Shown here piece after piece: positions 1 through 11,830 of a stretch of 64,000 nt of DNA; position 1 is the first letter of the stretch, and every line of letters starts with the position of its first letter. The DNA is from Sinorhizobium medicae. Its GTDB lineage: Bacteria > Pseudomonadota > Alphaproteobacteria > Rhizobiales > Rhizobiaceae. A model generated the notes under the pieces. The model had not been told where the DNA came from, made no database searches, and saw only the letters and a program-made list of their open reading frames with translations. The translations under genes and the position numbers were made by a program. The DNA lies in NCBI RefSeq assembly GCF_007827695.1, contig NZ_VITA01000007.1, positions 1 to 64,000 on the forward strand. The letters run 5' to 3'.

Positions 1-93
1 GCCCATATCCACCACCGCTGCTTCATCAACGGCAACCGCGTCGTCGTCTTCCCGCCGAGCCCGGGAAGCTACGCCTCCGAACGGATGGGCTGA
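1..93 (+). CDS. C-terminal tail of an unidentified protein (truncated by window edge)
   Basis: Frame 1 is open from the first base and ends at a TGA at 91-93. It gives a 30-residue tail that starts AHIHHRCFINGNR and ends SYASERMG. The codon choice is GC-rich at third positions, like the neighbouring genes, and the frame stops 29 bp short of the convergent lpdV stop, which is a natural gene end. The His-rich start of the tail is not enough to name a family. The opposite-strand frame here looks like a shadow. Confidence 0.55.
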   Translation, partial: AHIHHRCFINGNRVVVFPPSPGSYASERMG

Positions 94-122
94 GGGATCG
101 GGAGAGGTGTTCGGGCTCCGCC

Positions 123-1517
123 TCAGATATGCAGCGCGTGCCCCAGCGCCTTGAAGGCGGCCTCCTGAAACGCCTCGGACTGCGTCGGATGCGCATGGAC
201 GGTGCCGGCGATATCCTCCAGCCGCGCGCCCATTTCGATCGCCAGCGCAAAGGTCGCCGACAGTTCCGAAACGCCGTGGCCGACCGCCTGGATGCCGAGG
301 ACCAGGTGATTGTCGGCCCGGGCGACCACGCGGACGAAGCCGTCCTCGGAAAGCGTTGTCATCGCACGGCCGTTCGCCTGGAAAGGAAACTGGCCGATCC
401 TGGTATCGATGCCGGCCGTGCGAGCCTCTTCCGGCGAGAGGCCGGCGCCGACGATTTCCGGATCGGTGAAGCAAACCGCCGGGATGCAGCGCTTGTCCCA
501 GCTCCGCTTTCGACCGGCGACGATCTCCGCGACCATTTCGCCCTGTGCCATTGCGCGGTGCGCAAGCATCGGCTCGCCGGTCACGTCGCCGATCGCATAG
601 ATACCGCGCATCGAAGTGCGGCACTGATCGTCGATGCGGATGAATCCGCCCGACCGGTCGAGATCGATCTCTTCAAGTCCCCAGCCCTCGGTGACAGGCC
701 CGCGACCGACGGTGACGAGGACCTTCTCCGCCGGGACCTCGAAGGCGCGGCCGTTTTCCTCGGCAAAGAGCCCGCGCCGATCGGCGGAGAGCCGCTTTGC
801 CGCGGTGCCCGTGAAGACCTCCACACCGAGTTCGCCGAGGCGCTTCATCACCGGCTTCGAGAGATCGGCGTCGTATTGCGGCAGGATTCTGTCCAACGCT
901 TCGAGCACGGTGACCTTGGAACCGAGCTTGGCAAAGGCGGTGCCGAGTTCGAGGCCGATATAGCCGCCACCGACGACCGCGAGCGTTTCGGGTATTTTCG
1001 TCAGCGCCAAAGCCTGGGTCGAGGAAATCACATTTCCGCCGAAGGGCAGGTCGGGGAGCTCGATCGGCGCCGAACCGGTCGCGATGACGAGCGCTTCCGC
1101 TCGAATGCGCTGGAGGCCCGTCTCCGTTTCCACATCCACGGTCTTGCCGTCGACGAAACGCCCCTCGCCGATAACCGCCTTGACGCCCGCCTTTTTCAGG
1201 AGCCCTGTGACGCCGCTGTTGAGCCGCCCGACGATACCGTCCTTCCAGGCTATCGTTCGGCCGAGGTCGATTGCGGGAGCATTCAAGGAGAGGCCGAGCG
1301 GGCTCTTACCCGATGCGGCCGTGCGGAGCTTGTCGTATTCTTCCGCCGCATGGATCAGCGCCTTGGATGGAATACAGCCGACATTCAGGCAGGTGCCGCC
1401 GGCCTTCGCCTTCTCGACGATCACGGTGTTGACGCCGAGCTGGGCGGCGCGGATCGCCGTGACATAGCCGCCGGGACCGGCGCCAAGAACCAGGAGTTTG
1501 CAGGAGATTTCCTTCAT
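123..1517 (-). CDS. lpdV: Dihydrolipoamide dehydrogenase (E3) of the branched-chain 2-oxoacid dehydrogenase complex
   Basis: 464 aa, the usual E3 length. It reoxidises the dihydrolipoyl arm of the E2 subunit and passes electrons through FAD and a redox disulfide to NAD+. Visible motifs are the N-terminal FAD dinucleotide fold (LGAGPGGY), the disulfide GGTCLNVGCIPSK at about residues 40-52, the NAD-binding GGGYIGLELG at about 185, the second FAD motif YAIGDV at about 310, and the C-terminal HAHPTQSE with the catalytic His-Glu pair. It is the last gene of the leftward bkd operon and starts 5 bp after the bkdB stop. That position marks it as the dedicated branched-chain E3 rather than the pyruvate or 2-oxoglutarate paralogue. 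Confidence 0.95.
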   Translation of the reverse strand: MKEISCKLLVLGAGPGGYVTAIRAAQLGVNTVIVEKAKAGGTCLNVGCIPSKALIHAAEEYDKLRTAASGKSPLGLSLNAPAIDLGRTIAWKDGIVGRLNSGVTGLLKKAGVKAVIGEGRFVDGKTVDVETETGLQRIRAEALVIATGSAPIELPDLPFGGNVISSTQALALTKIPETLAVVGGGYIGLELGTAFAKLGSKVTVLEALDRILPQYDADLSKPVMKRLGELGVEVFTGTAAKRLSADRRGLFAEENGRAFEVPAEKVLVTVGRGPVTEGWGLEEIDLDRSGGFIRIDDQCRTSMRGIYAIGDVTGEPMLAHRAMAQGEMVAEIVAGRKRSWDKRCIPAVCFTDPEIVGAGLSPEEARTAGIDTRIGQFPFQANGRAMTTLSEDGFVRVVARADNHLVLGIQAVGHGVSELSATFALAIEMGARLEDIAGTVHAHPTQSEAFQEAAFKALGHALHI

Positions 1518-1522
1518 AACGC

Positions 1523-2803
1523 CTATCCTTCAACGAAAATCAGCGCCGGCGTTTCGATCAGCGTCTTCAGCCGCTGAACGAAAACCGCGGCATCCCAGCC
1601 GTCGATCACCCGGTGGTCGAAGCTCGACGAGAGATTCATGATCTTGCGAGGCACGAATTGCGCGCCGTCCCAGACGGGGCGGACGGCGATCTTGTTGACG
1701 CCGACGATCGCCACTTCCGGATGGTTGATGACCGGGGTCGAGGCGATCCCGCCAATGGCGCCGAGCGAGGAGATGGTGATGGTCGAACCGGTGAGCTCGT
1801 CGCGCGTCGCGGTTCCGGTGCGGGCGGCCTCCGCCAGGCGGCTGAGCTCGGTCGCGCAGTCCCAGATCCCGCGCGCCTCGGCATGGCGGACCACCGGAAC
1901 CATCAGGCCGGCGGGTGTCTGGGTGGCGACGCCGATATGGACGGCGGAGTGACGATGGATGATGCCGGCATGATCGTCGAATGTGGCATTGACGCCTGGC
2001 AGTTCGGCGGCGGTTCTGACGAGCGCCCGCATCAGGAATGGCAGGATCGTCAGCTTGGCCTGTTCGGACTTGCGCTCGCGGTTCATCGTCGCGCGCAAAT
2101 CCTCGAGCGCGGTCATGTCGACCTCTTCCACATAGGTGATGTGGGGGATGCGCGACGCGGAGAGCGACATTTTCTCGGCGATCCGCCGCCTGAGGCCGGT
2201 CATCTTGACCTCCTCGACCGCGGTCTTGCGGACCAGTCCGGCCGGAGCGGCCACGGGGCCGGCGCCCCGGCTGAGGAAGAGGTCGAGATCCTCATGGGTG
2301 ATCCGGCCTGCCGGCCCTGTGCCGGTTACCTGCCTGAGGTCGATACCGCTCTCTCTGGCGCGCAGCCGCACGGCCGGGGAGGCGAGGGGCTTTGCCGAAA
2401 AGCTTGGGGTTTCGCGGGGCGCCGGAGCAGGTTCCGGCGCCGGCCTTTTAGCCTGCGCAGCTGCCCCGGCCTCGGATCGGGAAGAGACGGCGACGGGCTG
2501 GTCGAGCACTTTTTCCGCCAGCGCCTCCGGAACACTGTCCGGAGCAGCCTCTGCCGCCTCAGCTGAGGTCTCGATCCTGACCAGCGGCGCCTTCACCGCG
2601 ATCGTGTCGCCGACTTCAGCGCCGAGCCAGAGCACCTTGCCCGAGACGGGGGAGGGGATTTCGACCGTGGCCTTGTCGGTCATGACGGCGGCGAGCACCA
2701 TGTCTTCGCGTACCGGGTCTCCCGGCTTCACATGCCATTCGACGAGTTCGGCCTCCGCGACGCCTTCGCCGACATCCGGCATCTTGATGGTGAATTCGCC
2801 CAT
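1523..2803 (-). CDS. bkdB: Branched-chain 2-oxoacid dehydrogenase E2, dihydrolipoamide acyltransferase
   Basis: 426 aa. It is the core of the complex and transfers branched acyl groups from E1 to CoA through a swinging lipoyl arm. The domains in order are one N-terminal lipoyl domain (residues about 1-80, lipoylated Lys in TDKATVEIPSP), an Ala/Pro/Glu-rich linker, a peripheral-subunit-binding domain around 140-175 (SPAVRLRARESGIDL), and a C-terminal acyltransferase domain ending in SSFDHRVIDGWDAAVF, which carries the catalytic His and Asp. A single lipoyl domain is normal for BkdB. The start ATG lies 3 bp after the bkdAb stop, so the two are co-translated. Confidence 0.95.
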   Translation of the reverse strand: MGEFTIKMPDVGEGVAEAELVEWHVKPGDPVREDMVLAAVMTDKATVEIPSPVSGKVLWLGAEVGDTIAVKAPLVRIETSAEAAEAAPDSVPEALAEKVLDQPVAVSSRSEAGAAAQAKRPAPEPAPAPRETPSFSAKPLASPAVRLRARESGIDLRQVTGTGPAGRITHEDLDLFLSRGAGPVAAPAGLVRKTAVEEVKMTGLRRRIAEKMSLSASRIPHITYVEEVDMTALEDLRATMNRERKSEQAKLTILPFLMRALVRTAAELPGVNATFDDHAGIIHRHSAVHIGVATQTPAGLMVPVVRHAEARGIWDCATELSRLAEAARTGTATRDELTGSTITISSLGAIGGIASTPVINHPEVAIVGVNKIAVRPVWDGAQFVPRKIMNLSSSFDHRVIDGWDAAVFVQRLKTLIETPALIFVEG

Positions 2804-2806
2804 GCG

Positions 2807-3820
2807 TCAGCCCTCCATCGCTTCGGCGAGCGCGCGCCCGACGCGTGCCGGGCCTGGGAAATAGTCCCATTCCTGGGCGTGCGGATAGGGGGTATCCCAG
2901 CCCGTGACGCGCACGACCGGCGCTTCGAGGTGGTAGAAGCAGTGCTCCTGGACAAGAGCCACGAGTTCTGCGCCGAAGCCGGACGTCAGCGTCGCCTCGT
3001 GCACAACCACGCAGCGCCCCGTCTTGCTCACCGATTGCACGATCGTCTCGAGGTCGAGCGGCAAGAGACTTCGCAGGTCGATCACTTCCGCGTCGATGCC
3101 GGTCTCCTCGGTCGCGGCAAGAGCCACATGCACCATGGTTCCGTAGGCGATCACCGTCACGCCCGAGCCCTTGCGGCGAATCTCGGCCTTGCCGATCGGG
3201 ATCGTGTAATGCCCGTCCGGAACCTCTCCGAGCTCGTGCCTGGACCATGCCGTGACCGGCCGTTCGTGGTGGCCGTCGAAGGGACCGTTATAGAGGCGCT
3301 TCGGCTCGAGGAACATCACCGGATCCGGATCCTCGATCGCCGAGATCAGCAGTCCCTTGGCGTCATATGGCGTCGACGGTACGACCACCTTGAGCCCGCA
3401 CACATGGGTGAAGAGCGCCTCCGGGCTCTGGCTATGGGTCTGGCCGCCGAAGATGCCGCCGCCTGTCGGCATTCGGACGACGATCGGGCAGGTGAAGTCG
3501 CCGTTCGAGCGATAGCGGATGCGTGCGGCCTCCTGGGTAAGCTGATCGTAGGCCGGATACATGTAATCGGCGAACTGAATCTCGACGCAGGGTTTCAGCC
3601 CGTAGGCGGCCATGCCGATGGCCGTGCCGACGATGCCGGATTCGCTTATCGGTGCGTCGAAGCAGCGGGTCTTGCCGTATTTGGCCTGAAGCCCCTGGGT
3701 GCAGCGGAAGACGCCGCCGAAATAGCCGACGTCCTCGCCGAAGACGACGACGTCCTCGTCGCGCGCCATCGACACGTCCATGGCGCTGCGCACCGCTTCG
3801 ATCATCGTCATTCTGGCCAT
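2807..3820 (-). CDS. bkdAb: Branched-chain 2-oxoacid dehydrogenase E1 beta subunit
   Basis: 337 aa, starting MARMTMIEAVRSAMD. The open frame extends further upstream to 3994, but that extension runs inside bkdAa and is Arg-rich shadow translation. The ATG at 3820 sits 1 bp after the bkdAa stop and matches the normal family N-terminus. With the alpha subunit it forms the TPP-dependent E1 that decarboxylates 2-oxoacids from Val, Leu and Ile. The transketolase pyrimidine-binding region (VVVFGEDVGYFGGVFRCTQGL, in part) and the C-terminal transketolase fold (VVHEATLTSGFGAELVALV, in part) are both visible. Confidence 0.95.
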   Translation of the reverse strand: MARMTMIEAVRSAMDVSMARDEDVVVFGEDVGYFGGVFRCTQGLQAKYGKTRCFDAPISESGIVGTAIGMAAYGLKPCVEIQFADYMYPAYDQLTQEAARIRYRSNGDFTCPIVVRMPTGGGIFGGQTHSQSPEALFTHVCGLKVVVPSTPYDAKGLLISAIEDPDPVMFLEPKRLYNGPFDGHHERPVTAWSRHELGEVPDGHYTIPIGKAEIRRKGSGVTVIAYGTMVHVALAATEETGIDAEVIDLRSLLPLDLETIVQSVSKTGRCVVVHEATLTSGFGAELVALVQEHCFYHLEAPVVRVTGWDTPYPHAQEWDYFPGPARVGRALAEAMEG

Positions 3821-3821
3821 G

Positions 3822-6724
<2,903 letters not shown>

Positions 6725-6884
6725 GATGATCTCTGGGTTCCGTGCATTTATTCCCTATCGCTGCATCCAATGAACGCACCGATCAAGCCTTCAGAGCCGG
6801 TTTCCGGCAGCGATGCACAGTTCCCGCATCGCCTTTTATTGGTCGCGCCTTCCCGTCTCCTGCGGGAGCCATTATGTTGACCCA

Positions 6885-7271
6885 ATGCGCGACACCGCCG
6901 AGCTCCGCCCGATCCTCCGTATAGATTTCCCGCAGAACGACCGTCTCGGGCGCGGCAAGATCATGCTTCTGGAACTGATCCGCGAGGCCGGCTCGATTTC
7001 CGCAGCCGGGCGGGCCATGGACATGTCCTACCGGCGAGCCTGGCTGCTGGTCGACGCACTGAACCGGATGTTCCGGGAGCCGGTGGTCGAATCGCAGCGC
7101 GGTGGCAAACAGGGCGGCGGCGCTGCCGTCACCGCGTTCGGCGAGATGCTGATCGAGCGGTTCCGGGCTATGGAGGCGAAGGCACATGCGGCAGTCGCCG
7201 ACGATCTCGACTGGCTGAGCGCCATGCGCGGCTGCGAAGAGACTTCCGGTGGGCCCGCGGAAATAAGTTGA
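6885..7271 (+). CDS. modE: Short ModE-type molybdate regulator (DNA-binding domain only)
   Basis: 128 aa from ATG 6885 (MRDTAELRPILRIDF). The open frame continues upstream to 6813, but that part does not resemble the family and has no better ribosome site; a GGGAG lies 16 nt before 6885, so the start is not certain. The body is the winged-helix domain of ModE (GSISAAGRAMDMSYRRAWLL, with the following wing ending in VTAFGEMLIERF). The C-terminal molbindin/TOBE domains of E. coli ModE are missing, so molybdate sensing must be indirect or use another partner. It converges on modC with a 32-bp gap. Two ModE-type palindromes before modA are its likely target. Confidence 0.85.
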   Translation: MRDTAELRPILRIDFPQNDRLGRGKIMLLELIREAGSISAAGRAMDMSYRRAWLLVDALNRMFREPVVESQRGGKQGGGAAVTAFGEMLIERFRAMEAKAHAAVADDLDWLSAMRGCEETSGGPAEIS

Positions 7272-7303
7272 GAGGCGGGATGCTGGCGAAAACCGCAAAG
7301 CCT

Positions 7304-8377
7304 CTAATAATCAAGCGCCACGGTCTTGATGATGGCGTGCACCTGCTTTCCCGGCTGAAGATCGAGCGCTTCCCGGGATAGGGTCGTGATCCGCGCGGCA
7401 ATGACGTTGCCGCCGCAATCCACCCTCACGTCGACGCTGCCCTGCCGCGGTGGCGAGAGGCTGACGATCCTTCCCGGAAGCACGTTGAGGGCGCTGATGT
7501 CCTCCGGGCGCCTGGTCGCCAGCATGACGTCGCGCCCGGCGACATAAAGCCGAAGGCTTTGGCCTTGCTCGGCTATGAGATGCGGTACGCGGATCAGGCA
7601 TTCTCCGGCACGCACATTTGTCAGTTCATGCCCCTCGTCATGGCTTTCGACGACGCCCACGATCAACGCACCCGCGTCCCGCCGATCGGTTTCGTAGGTT
7701 GGCGACGGCGCGCTCAGAACGGCCGCCGTTTTCCCGGAAGCCTTGACCCGGCCGTTCTCCATCACGACCACGCGTTCCGCGAGCCTCGCCACTTCAGCCA
7801 CGGAATGACTGACATAGACGATCGGAATTCTCGTCTCGTCGCGAAGCCGCTCAAGATACGGAAGTATTTCGGCTTTTCGTGCGTCGTCGAGCGCAGCGAG
7901 TGGTTCGTCCATCAAAAGCAGGCGGGGTGCAGCGAGCAGTGCCCGGCCGATGGCCACGCGCTGCCGCTCGCCGCCCGAAAGCGTGGCGGGCATGCGGTCG
8001 AGCAGGTGTCCTATGCCGAGCATCGCGACGATCCTGCCGAACTCCTCCCCCGACCCGGTCGCGCCCGCGAACCAGCGCCCATAGCCGAGATTCCCGCGGA
8101 CGCTCAAATGCGGAAAGAGGCGCGCTTCCTGGAAAACATAGCCGAAGCGGCGGCGGTGGGCAGGGGTGAAAAGCCGGCGCTTGCTGTCGGCGATGACGTC
8201 GCCGTCGAGCATGATGCGGCCGTGATCTGGCCGCAGGAGGCCTGCGATGATGTTGACGAGCGAGGTCTTGCCGGAGCCGGAGCGGCCGAAAAGTGCGGTT
8301 ACGCCGGCCTGTGAACCGAAGGCGGCATCGATCGCGAAAGTGCCGAGCCTGAGGCGCGCTTCGACCTGGAGCCTCAT
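7304..8377 (-). CDS. modC: Molybdate ABC transporter ATP-binding protein
   Basis: 357 aa. ModC energises molybdate import at the inner membrane. Walker A is GRSGSGKTS at about residues 31-39, the ABC signature is [16 protein letters not shown] near 130-145, and Walker B is [12 protein letters not shown]. The C-terminal third (from about 290) is a TOBE/mop-like domain ([20 protein letters not shown], in part) that in this family binds oxyanion and regulates ATPase activity. Its ATG overlaps the modB stop (ATGA), showing translational coupling in the leftward modABC operon. Confidence 0.95.
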   Translation of the reverse strand: MRLQVEARLRLGTFAIDAAFGSQAGVTALFGRSGSGKTSLVNIIAGLLRPDHGRIMLDGDVIADSKRRLFTPAHRRRFGYVFQEARLFPHLSVRGNLGYGRWFAGATGSGEEFGRIVAMLGIGHLLDRMPATLSGGERQRVAIGRALLAAPRLLLMDEPLAALDDARKAEILPYLERLRDETRIPIVYVSHSVAEVARLAERVVVMENGRVKASGKTAAVLSAPSPTYETDRRDAGALIVGVVESHDEGHELTNVRAGECLIRVPHLIAEQGQSLRLYVAGRDVMLATRRPEDISALNVLPGRIVSLSPPRQGSVDVRVDCGGNVIAARITTLSREALDLQPGKQVHAIIKTVALDY

Positions 8378-9111
8378 GCCGCGACCGTCCGCCGGGCCGC
8401 GGCCGCGGCCATGGCTTCCGAAAGCATCAGCGCCGCCATCGAAATGATGACGGAAATCGCGGCGAGGCGCATCGCGCCGGCATCGCCGCCCGGCACCTGC
8501 GTGAAGGTGTAGATCGCGGCGGAAAGCGTCTGCGTCTCACCCGGAATATTGGAGACGAAGGTAATGGTCGCCCCGAACTCGCCCATCGCCTTGGCGAAGG
8601 AGAGGACCATGCCGGCAAGGATGCCCGGAAGAATCAGGGGCAATGTTACCGTCAGGAATATCCAGGCGGGGCTTGCGCCAAGCGTCGCCGCCGCGTCCTC
8701 GAGCTTGCGGTCGACCGCTTCGATCGACAGCCGGATGCTGCGGACCATCAATGGGAAGCCCATCACCGCGCAGGCGAGCGCCGCCCCGGTCCAGCGGAAG
8801 GAAAAGACCAGGCCGAAGTTTTCGGCGAGAAAGGCGCCGACCGGCCCGCGCCGGCCGAAGAGGAGCAGCAGGGCAAAGCCGGTGACCACCGGCGGCAGGA
8901 TCAGCGGCATATGGACGAGGCCGTTGAGCAGCGATTTGCCCCAGAACTGGCCGCGTGCGAGGATCATCGAAACCAGGAGTGCGAATGGTAGGCTTGCAAG
9001 CATCGCCACGGTGGCGACCCGCAGGCTGAGGCGGACTGCCGTCCACTCCGCTTCGGTCAATGCCAACAGGTCCAAGCTCGTGCTCCCGCTTCTGATGCGC
9101 CGTGTCGTCAA
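8374..9111 (-). CDS. modB: Molybdate ABC transporter permease
   Basis: 245 aa with five to six hydrophobic membrane segments (for example [20 protein letters not shown], in part, and [16 protein letters not shown]). The cytoplasmic coupling loop carries the permease EAA signature ([15 protein letters not shown]), which docks on ModC. It forms the inner-membrane channel for molybdate. The gene starts 15 bp after modA and overlaps modC by 4 bp. The first 20 residues are less typical, so an internal start cannot be excluded. Confidence 0.93.
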   Translation of the reverse strand: MTTRRIRSGSTSLDLLALTEAEWTAVRLSLRVATVAMLASLPFALLVSMILARGQFWGKSLLNGLVHMPLILPPVVTGFALLLLFGRRGPVGAFLAENFGLVFSFRWTGAALACAVMGFPLMVRSIRLSIEAVDRKLEDAAATLGASPAWIFLTVTLPLILPGILAGMVLSFAKAMGEFGATITFVSNIPGETQTLSAAIYTFTQVPGGDAGAMRLAAISVIISMAALMLSEAMAAAAARRTVAA

Positions 9112-9126
9112 TTCATTCGGCAGATG

Positions 9127-9918
9127 CTATTCCAGCACCGTAAAACCCTCAGCCTCAAAAAGCGCCGCTGCCTTCGGCGAGCGCACGAAGTCGAGATAGG
9201 CACCGGCATCGGGGTTCCTGCTGTCGGCAGTGATCGCGATCGGGTAGATGATCGGTGGATGGCTGTTCTCGGGGAAGGTGCCGATCACCTTAACCCCGGC
9301 ATCAGCCGCCGCATCCGTCCGGTAGACGATGCCATAGGGCGCCTCGCCCCGCGAAACGAGAAGGAGAGCGGCCCGCACGCTTTCGGCACCGGCGACCTTT
9401 CCGGCAAGGCTCGGCCAAAGACCGAGCTTTTCCAGCGCGGCCTTGCCATATCTGCCGGCAGGGACCGAATCGACGGCGCCCATTGCCAGCCGCTCATTGC
9501 CGACAAGGCCGGCAAGATCGAAGCCAGGTCCGATCTCGACCTCTGCGGCATCCTTGCTGCCGGAGACGAGGACGATGCGATTGCCGAGTAGATTTGAGCG
9601 CGTGTCACCCTTGATCAGTTTCTCGTCTGCGAGATAGTCCATCCAGGCGAGGTCGGCGGAGATGAACACATCGGCGGGCGCGCCCTGTTCGATCTGCTTC
9701 GCCAGTGCTGAACTTGCAGCATAGGAGGCGGTGGATTCCTTGCCCGTCTGCTTGCGCCACTCGCCGTTGATCGCATCGAGCGCGTTTTTGAGGCTTGCCG
9801 CAGCAAAGATCGTGACCTTCTCCGCCGCCAGGGCCGTCGCAGGGCCTATTGCCGTCAGAAGGACGGCGAGTGCCACGGACACGCCCTTGAGCCGATCCTT
9901 TCTCGTCGCCAAGCTCAT
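9127..9918 (-). CDS. modA: Periplasmic molybdate-binding protein
   Basis: 263 aa with a Sec signal peptide (Arg/Lys-rich start, hydrophobic LAVLLTAIGPATALAA, cleavage near AAEKV). The mature protein begins KVTIFAAASLKNALDAI, the standard ModA opening, where the conserved Ser residues contact the oxyanion. It delivers molybdate to ModB. The start ATG at 9918 has a strong GGGAGG site 3-8 bp upstream. A ModE-type palindrome lies immediately upstream of that ribosome site, so repression should block transcription of the whole modABC operon when molybdate is sufficient. Confidence 0.95.
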   Translation of the reverse strand: MSLATRKDRLKGVSVALAVLLTAIGPATALAAEKVTIFAAASLKNALDAINGEWRKQTGKESTASYAASSALAKQIEQGAPADVFISADLAWMDYLADEKLIKGDTRSNLLGNRIVLVSGSKDAAEVEIGPGFDLAGLVGNERLAMGAVDSVPAGRYGKAALEKLGLWPSLAGKVAGAESVRAALLLVSRGEAPYGIVYRTDAAADAGVKVIGTFPENSHPPIIYPIAITADSRNPDAGAYLDFVRSPKAAALFEAEGFTVLE

Positions 9919-9928
9919 GCCTCCCGCT

Positions 9929-9952
9929 CGTGATATTTCTCAAGATATAACG
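9929..9952 (-). promoter_or_regulatory. Mo-box 1 (ModE operator) upstream of modA
   Basis: The arms CGTGATAT and ATATAACG are separated by exactly 8 bp. This matches the ModE consensus CGnTATAT-N8-ATATAACG except for one base (7 of 8 arm bases are symmetrical). It ends only a few bases before the modA Shine-Dalgarno, so ModE bound here would lie over the start of the transcript. Confidence 0.75.
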
Positions 9953-9970
9953 CTTCGGTATTTTGGTTAG

Positions 9971-9994
9971 CGCTATATTCGGAGAAATACAATG
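9971..9994 (-). promoter_or_regulatory. Mo-box 2 (weaker ModE operator) upstream of modA
   Basis: CGCTATAT and ATACAATG are separated by 8 bp. The first arm is a perfect ModE half-site and the second matches 6 of 8 positions. Its centre is 42 bp from the centre of Mo-box 1, which is four helical turns, so two ModE dimers would bind the same face of the DNA. Confidence 0.6.
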
Positions 9995-10057
9995 CTGCCG
10001 TTGCGCTGTAATCGAACGGTGAGGCAATGGGGCGAAGATTGCGCGACCGCTTGCGAT

Positions 10058-10073
10058 AGACGCTCATGCGTCT
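10058..10073. repeat. Perfect hairpin in the ung upstream region
   Basis: AGACGC-TCAT-GCGTCT is a 6-bp perfect stem with a 4-nt loop, 37 bp before the ung start. It may be a regulatory inverted repeat or a weak terminator. No T-run follows apart from AAATTCT. Confidence 0.35.
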
Positions 10074-10110
10074 AAATTCTGCAACGAGAGCAAGCGAGGT
10101 GACGACCCAT

Positions 10111-10836
10111 ATGGATTCGACGATACGGCTGGAAGAGAGCTGGAAAGCGGCCCTCGGCCCCGAGTTCCGCAACGGCTACATGACCGAGCTCAAGCGTTTC
10201 CTGCTGGACGAAAAGCAACAGGGCCGACAGGTTTTTCCGAGGGGTGGCGAATATTTTCGCGCGCTCGATCTTACCCCCCTCGACAGGGTTCGTGTCGTGA
10301 TCCTCGGTCAGGATCCATATCATGGCGACGGGCAGGCGCACGGCCTCTGCTTCAGTGTTCGTCCCGGCGTGCGTACACCGCCTTCGCTCGTCAACATCTA
10401 CAAGGAGCTCAAGGAAGACCTCGGCATAGATCCGGCGCGCCACGGTTTTCTCGAAAGCTGGGCGCGCCAGGGCGTGTTGCTGCTGAACAGCGTGCTGACG
10501 GTGGAGCGCGGCCGGGCGGCTTCGCATCAGGGCAGAGGATGGGAACGCTTTACCGATGCGGTCATCCGCGCCGTCAATGAGCAGGCGCAGCCCGTCGTCT
10601 TCATGCTCTGGGGCTCTTATGCGCAACGCAAGGCGGCGTTCGTCGACCGCTCGCGCCATCTCGTGCTCACGGCGCCGCATCCGTCACCGCTTTCGGCGCA
10701 TTCGGGCTTCTTCGGCTGCCGGCATTTCTCCAAGGCGAATGCCTTTCTCACGTCCAAGGGGCTCGACCCGATCGACTGGCGGTTGCCGGAAGATCCGCCC
10801 CTGGCAGTGGAACGGCCGACGCCGCCGAACTGCTGA
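10111..10836 (+). CDS. ung: Uracil-DNA glycosylase (family 1)
   Basis: 241 aa. It excises uracil from DNA in base-excision repair. The water-activating motif GQDPYHG is at about residues 66-72 and the leucine-loop motif [13 protein letters not shown] is near 190. The start at 10111 ([12 protein letters not shown]) follows a GAGGTGA ribosome site at 8 nt; the longer frame from 10066 has no such support. The gene is divergent from modABC and shares their 192-bp intergenic region. The rightward cobF follows 87 bp later, with no evident functional link. Confidence 0.95.
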   Translation: MDSTIRLEESWKAALGPEFRNGYMTELKRFLLDEKQQGRQVFPRGGEYFRALDLTPLDRVRVVILGQDPYHGDGQAHGLCFSVRPGVRTPPSLVNIYKELKEDLGIDPARHGFLESWARQGVLLLNSVLTVERGRAASHQGRGWERFTDAVIRAVNEQAQPVVFMLWGSYAQRKAAFVDRSRHLVLTAPHPSPLSAHSGFFGCRHFSKANAFLTSKGLDPIDWRLPEDPPLAVERPTPPNC

Positions 10837-10923
10837 CGCCCTCGTTCCGGCGCCCGTCGCGAATGGACCTTGCGCCCCCGGCTCCGATCCGTCAAAGACT
10901 GGCCCGAATAGGCAGGCGACGCG

Positions 10924-11706
10924 ATGGGAGACGGCATGCGGCACATCCTGATCATCGGTATCGGCGCGGGTAACCCCGAGCACATCACGGTCCAGGCGAT
11001 CAATGCGCTGAACAGAGCCGATGTGCTGTTCATCCCGACGAAGGGTGCGAAGAGGTCCGAACTCGCCGAGCTTCGCCGCGAGATCTGTGCCCGCTACGTG
11101 ACGAGGGCCGACAGCCGGACCATTGAATTCGCCGTGCCCGTTCGCCGAACCGAAGGGCGGGCGTATATCGAAAGCGTGGACGACTGGCATGCGAGTATTG
11201 CCGCCACTTACGAGGCTCTCCTCGAGAGCGAGCTTGCCGATGGACAGACCGGCGCGTTTCTTGTCTGGGGCGATCCGATGCTCTATGACAGCACGATCCG
11301 CATCGTCGAGCGCGTGAAGGCGCGCGGCCGCATTGGCTTCGGCTTTGACGTCATTCCGGGCATTACCAGCCTGCAGGCGCTCTGCGCCAGCCATCGCATT
11401 CCGTTGAACCTCGTCGGCAAACCGGTGGAAATCACCACCGGCCGGAGGCTCGCCGAGAGCTTTCCGCACAGGTGCGAGACGGCGGTCGTCATGCTCGACG
11501 GCGAGCAGGCCTTTCAGAAGATCGAGGATCCCGACGCCGAGATCTATTGGGGCGCCTATCTCGGCAGCCCCGAAGAGATCGTCATTTCAGGGCGCCTTGC
11601 CGACGTCAAAGAGGAAATTCTGAAAACCCGTGCTGCGGCACGCGAGCGGGTAGGCTGGATCATGGACATATATCTTTTGCGAAAAGGCGCCGATTTCGAC
11701 GAATAG
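10924..11706 (+). CDS. cobF: Precorrin-6A synthase (deacetylating)
   Basis: 260 aa. CobF methylates C-1 of precorrin-5 with loss of the extruded acetyl group as acetate, a step specific to the aerobic cobalamin route. The tetrapyrrole-methylase fold shows the N-terminal HILIIGIGAGNPEHIT motif, the central WGDPMLYDST loop that binds S-adenosylmethionine, and FDVIPGITSLQAL. An in-frame ATG at 10936 is an equally acceptable start. The gene is separated from cobG by 124 bp that contains a palindromic repeat, so cobG may have its own promoter. Confidence 0.93.
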   Translation: MGDGMRHILIIGIGAGNPEHITVQAINALNRADVLFIPTKGAKRSELAELRREICARYVTRADSRTIEFAVPVRRTEGRAYIESVDDWHASIAATYEALLESELADGQTGAFLVWGDPMLYDSTIRIVERVKARGRIGFGFDVIPGITSLQALCASHRIPLNLVGKPVEITTGRRLAESFPHRCETAVVMLDGEQAFQKIEDPDAEIYWGAYLGSPEEIVISGRLADVKEEILKTRAAARERVGWIMDIYLLRKGADFDE

Positions 11707-11749
11707 AGCAATTTCGGAAAAGGTGTAAAACGGCCTTAATCCGAATGCT
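11707..11749. repeat. Rhizobial-type intergenic palindrome between cobF and cobG
   Basis: An imperfect inverted repeat (AGCAATTTCGGA at 11708-11719, matched by TCCGAATGCT at 11740-11749) starts directly after the cobF stop. The layout resembles the short palindromic elements scattered between genes in rhizobia. It could act as a partial terminator or mRNA-stabilising hairpin. Confidence 0.45.
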
Positions 11750-11830
11750 TGAACGCTCTCAAGGCATGCGCCTGTGCTATAGGTTTCACCGGAAAACTGG
11801 CTGGACAGGCCGAAGGATGACGAAAGACGA

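Noticed and set aside
10837..10923. Possible cobalamin riboswitch before cobF
   Set aside because: The gap is only 87 bp, too short for the element, and the short CTGGCCCGAATAGGCAGGC stretch does not match the B12 box.
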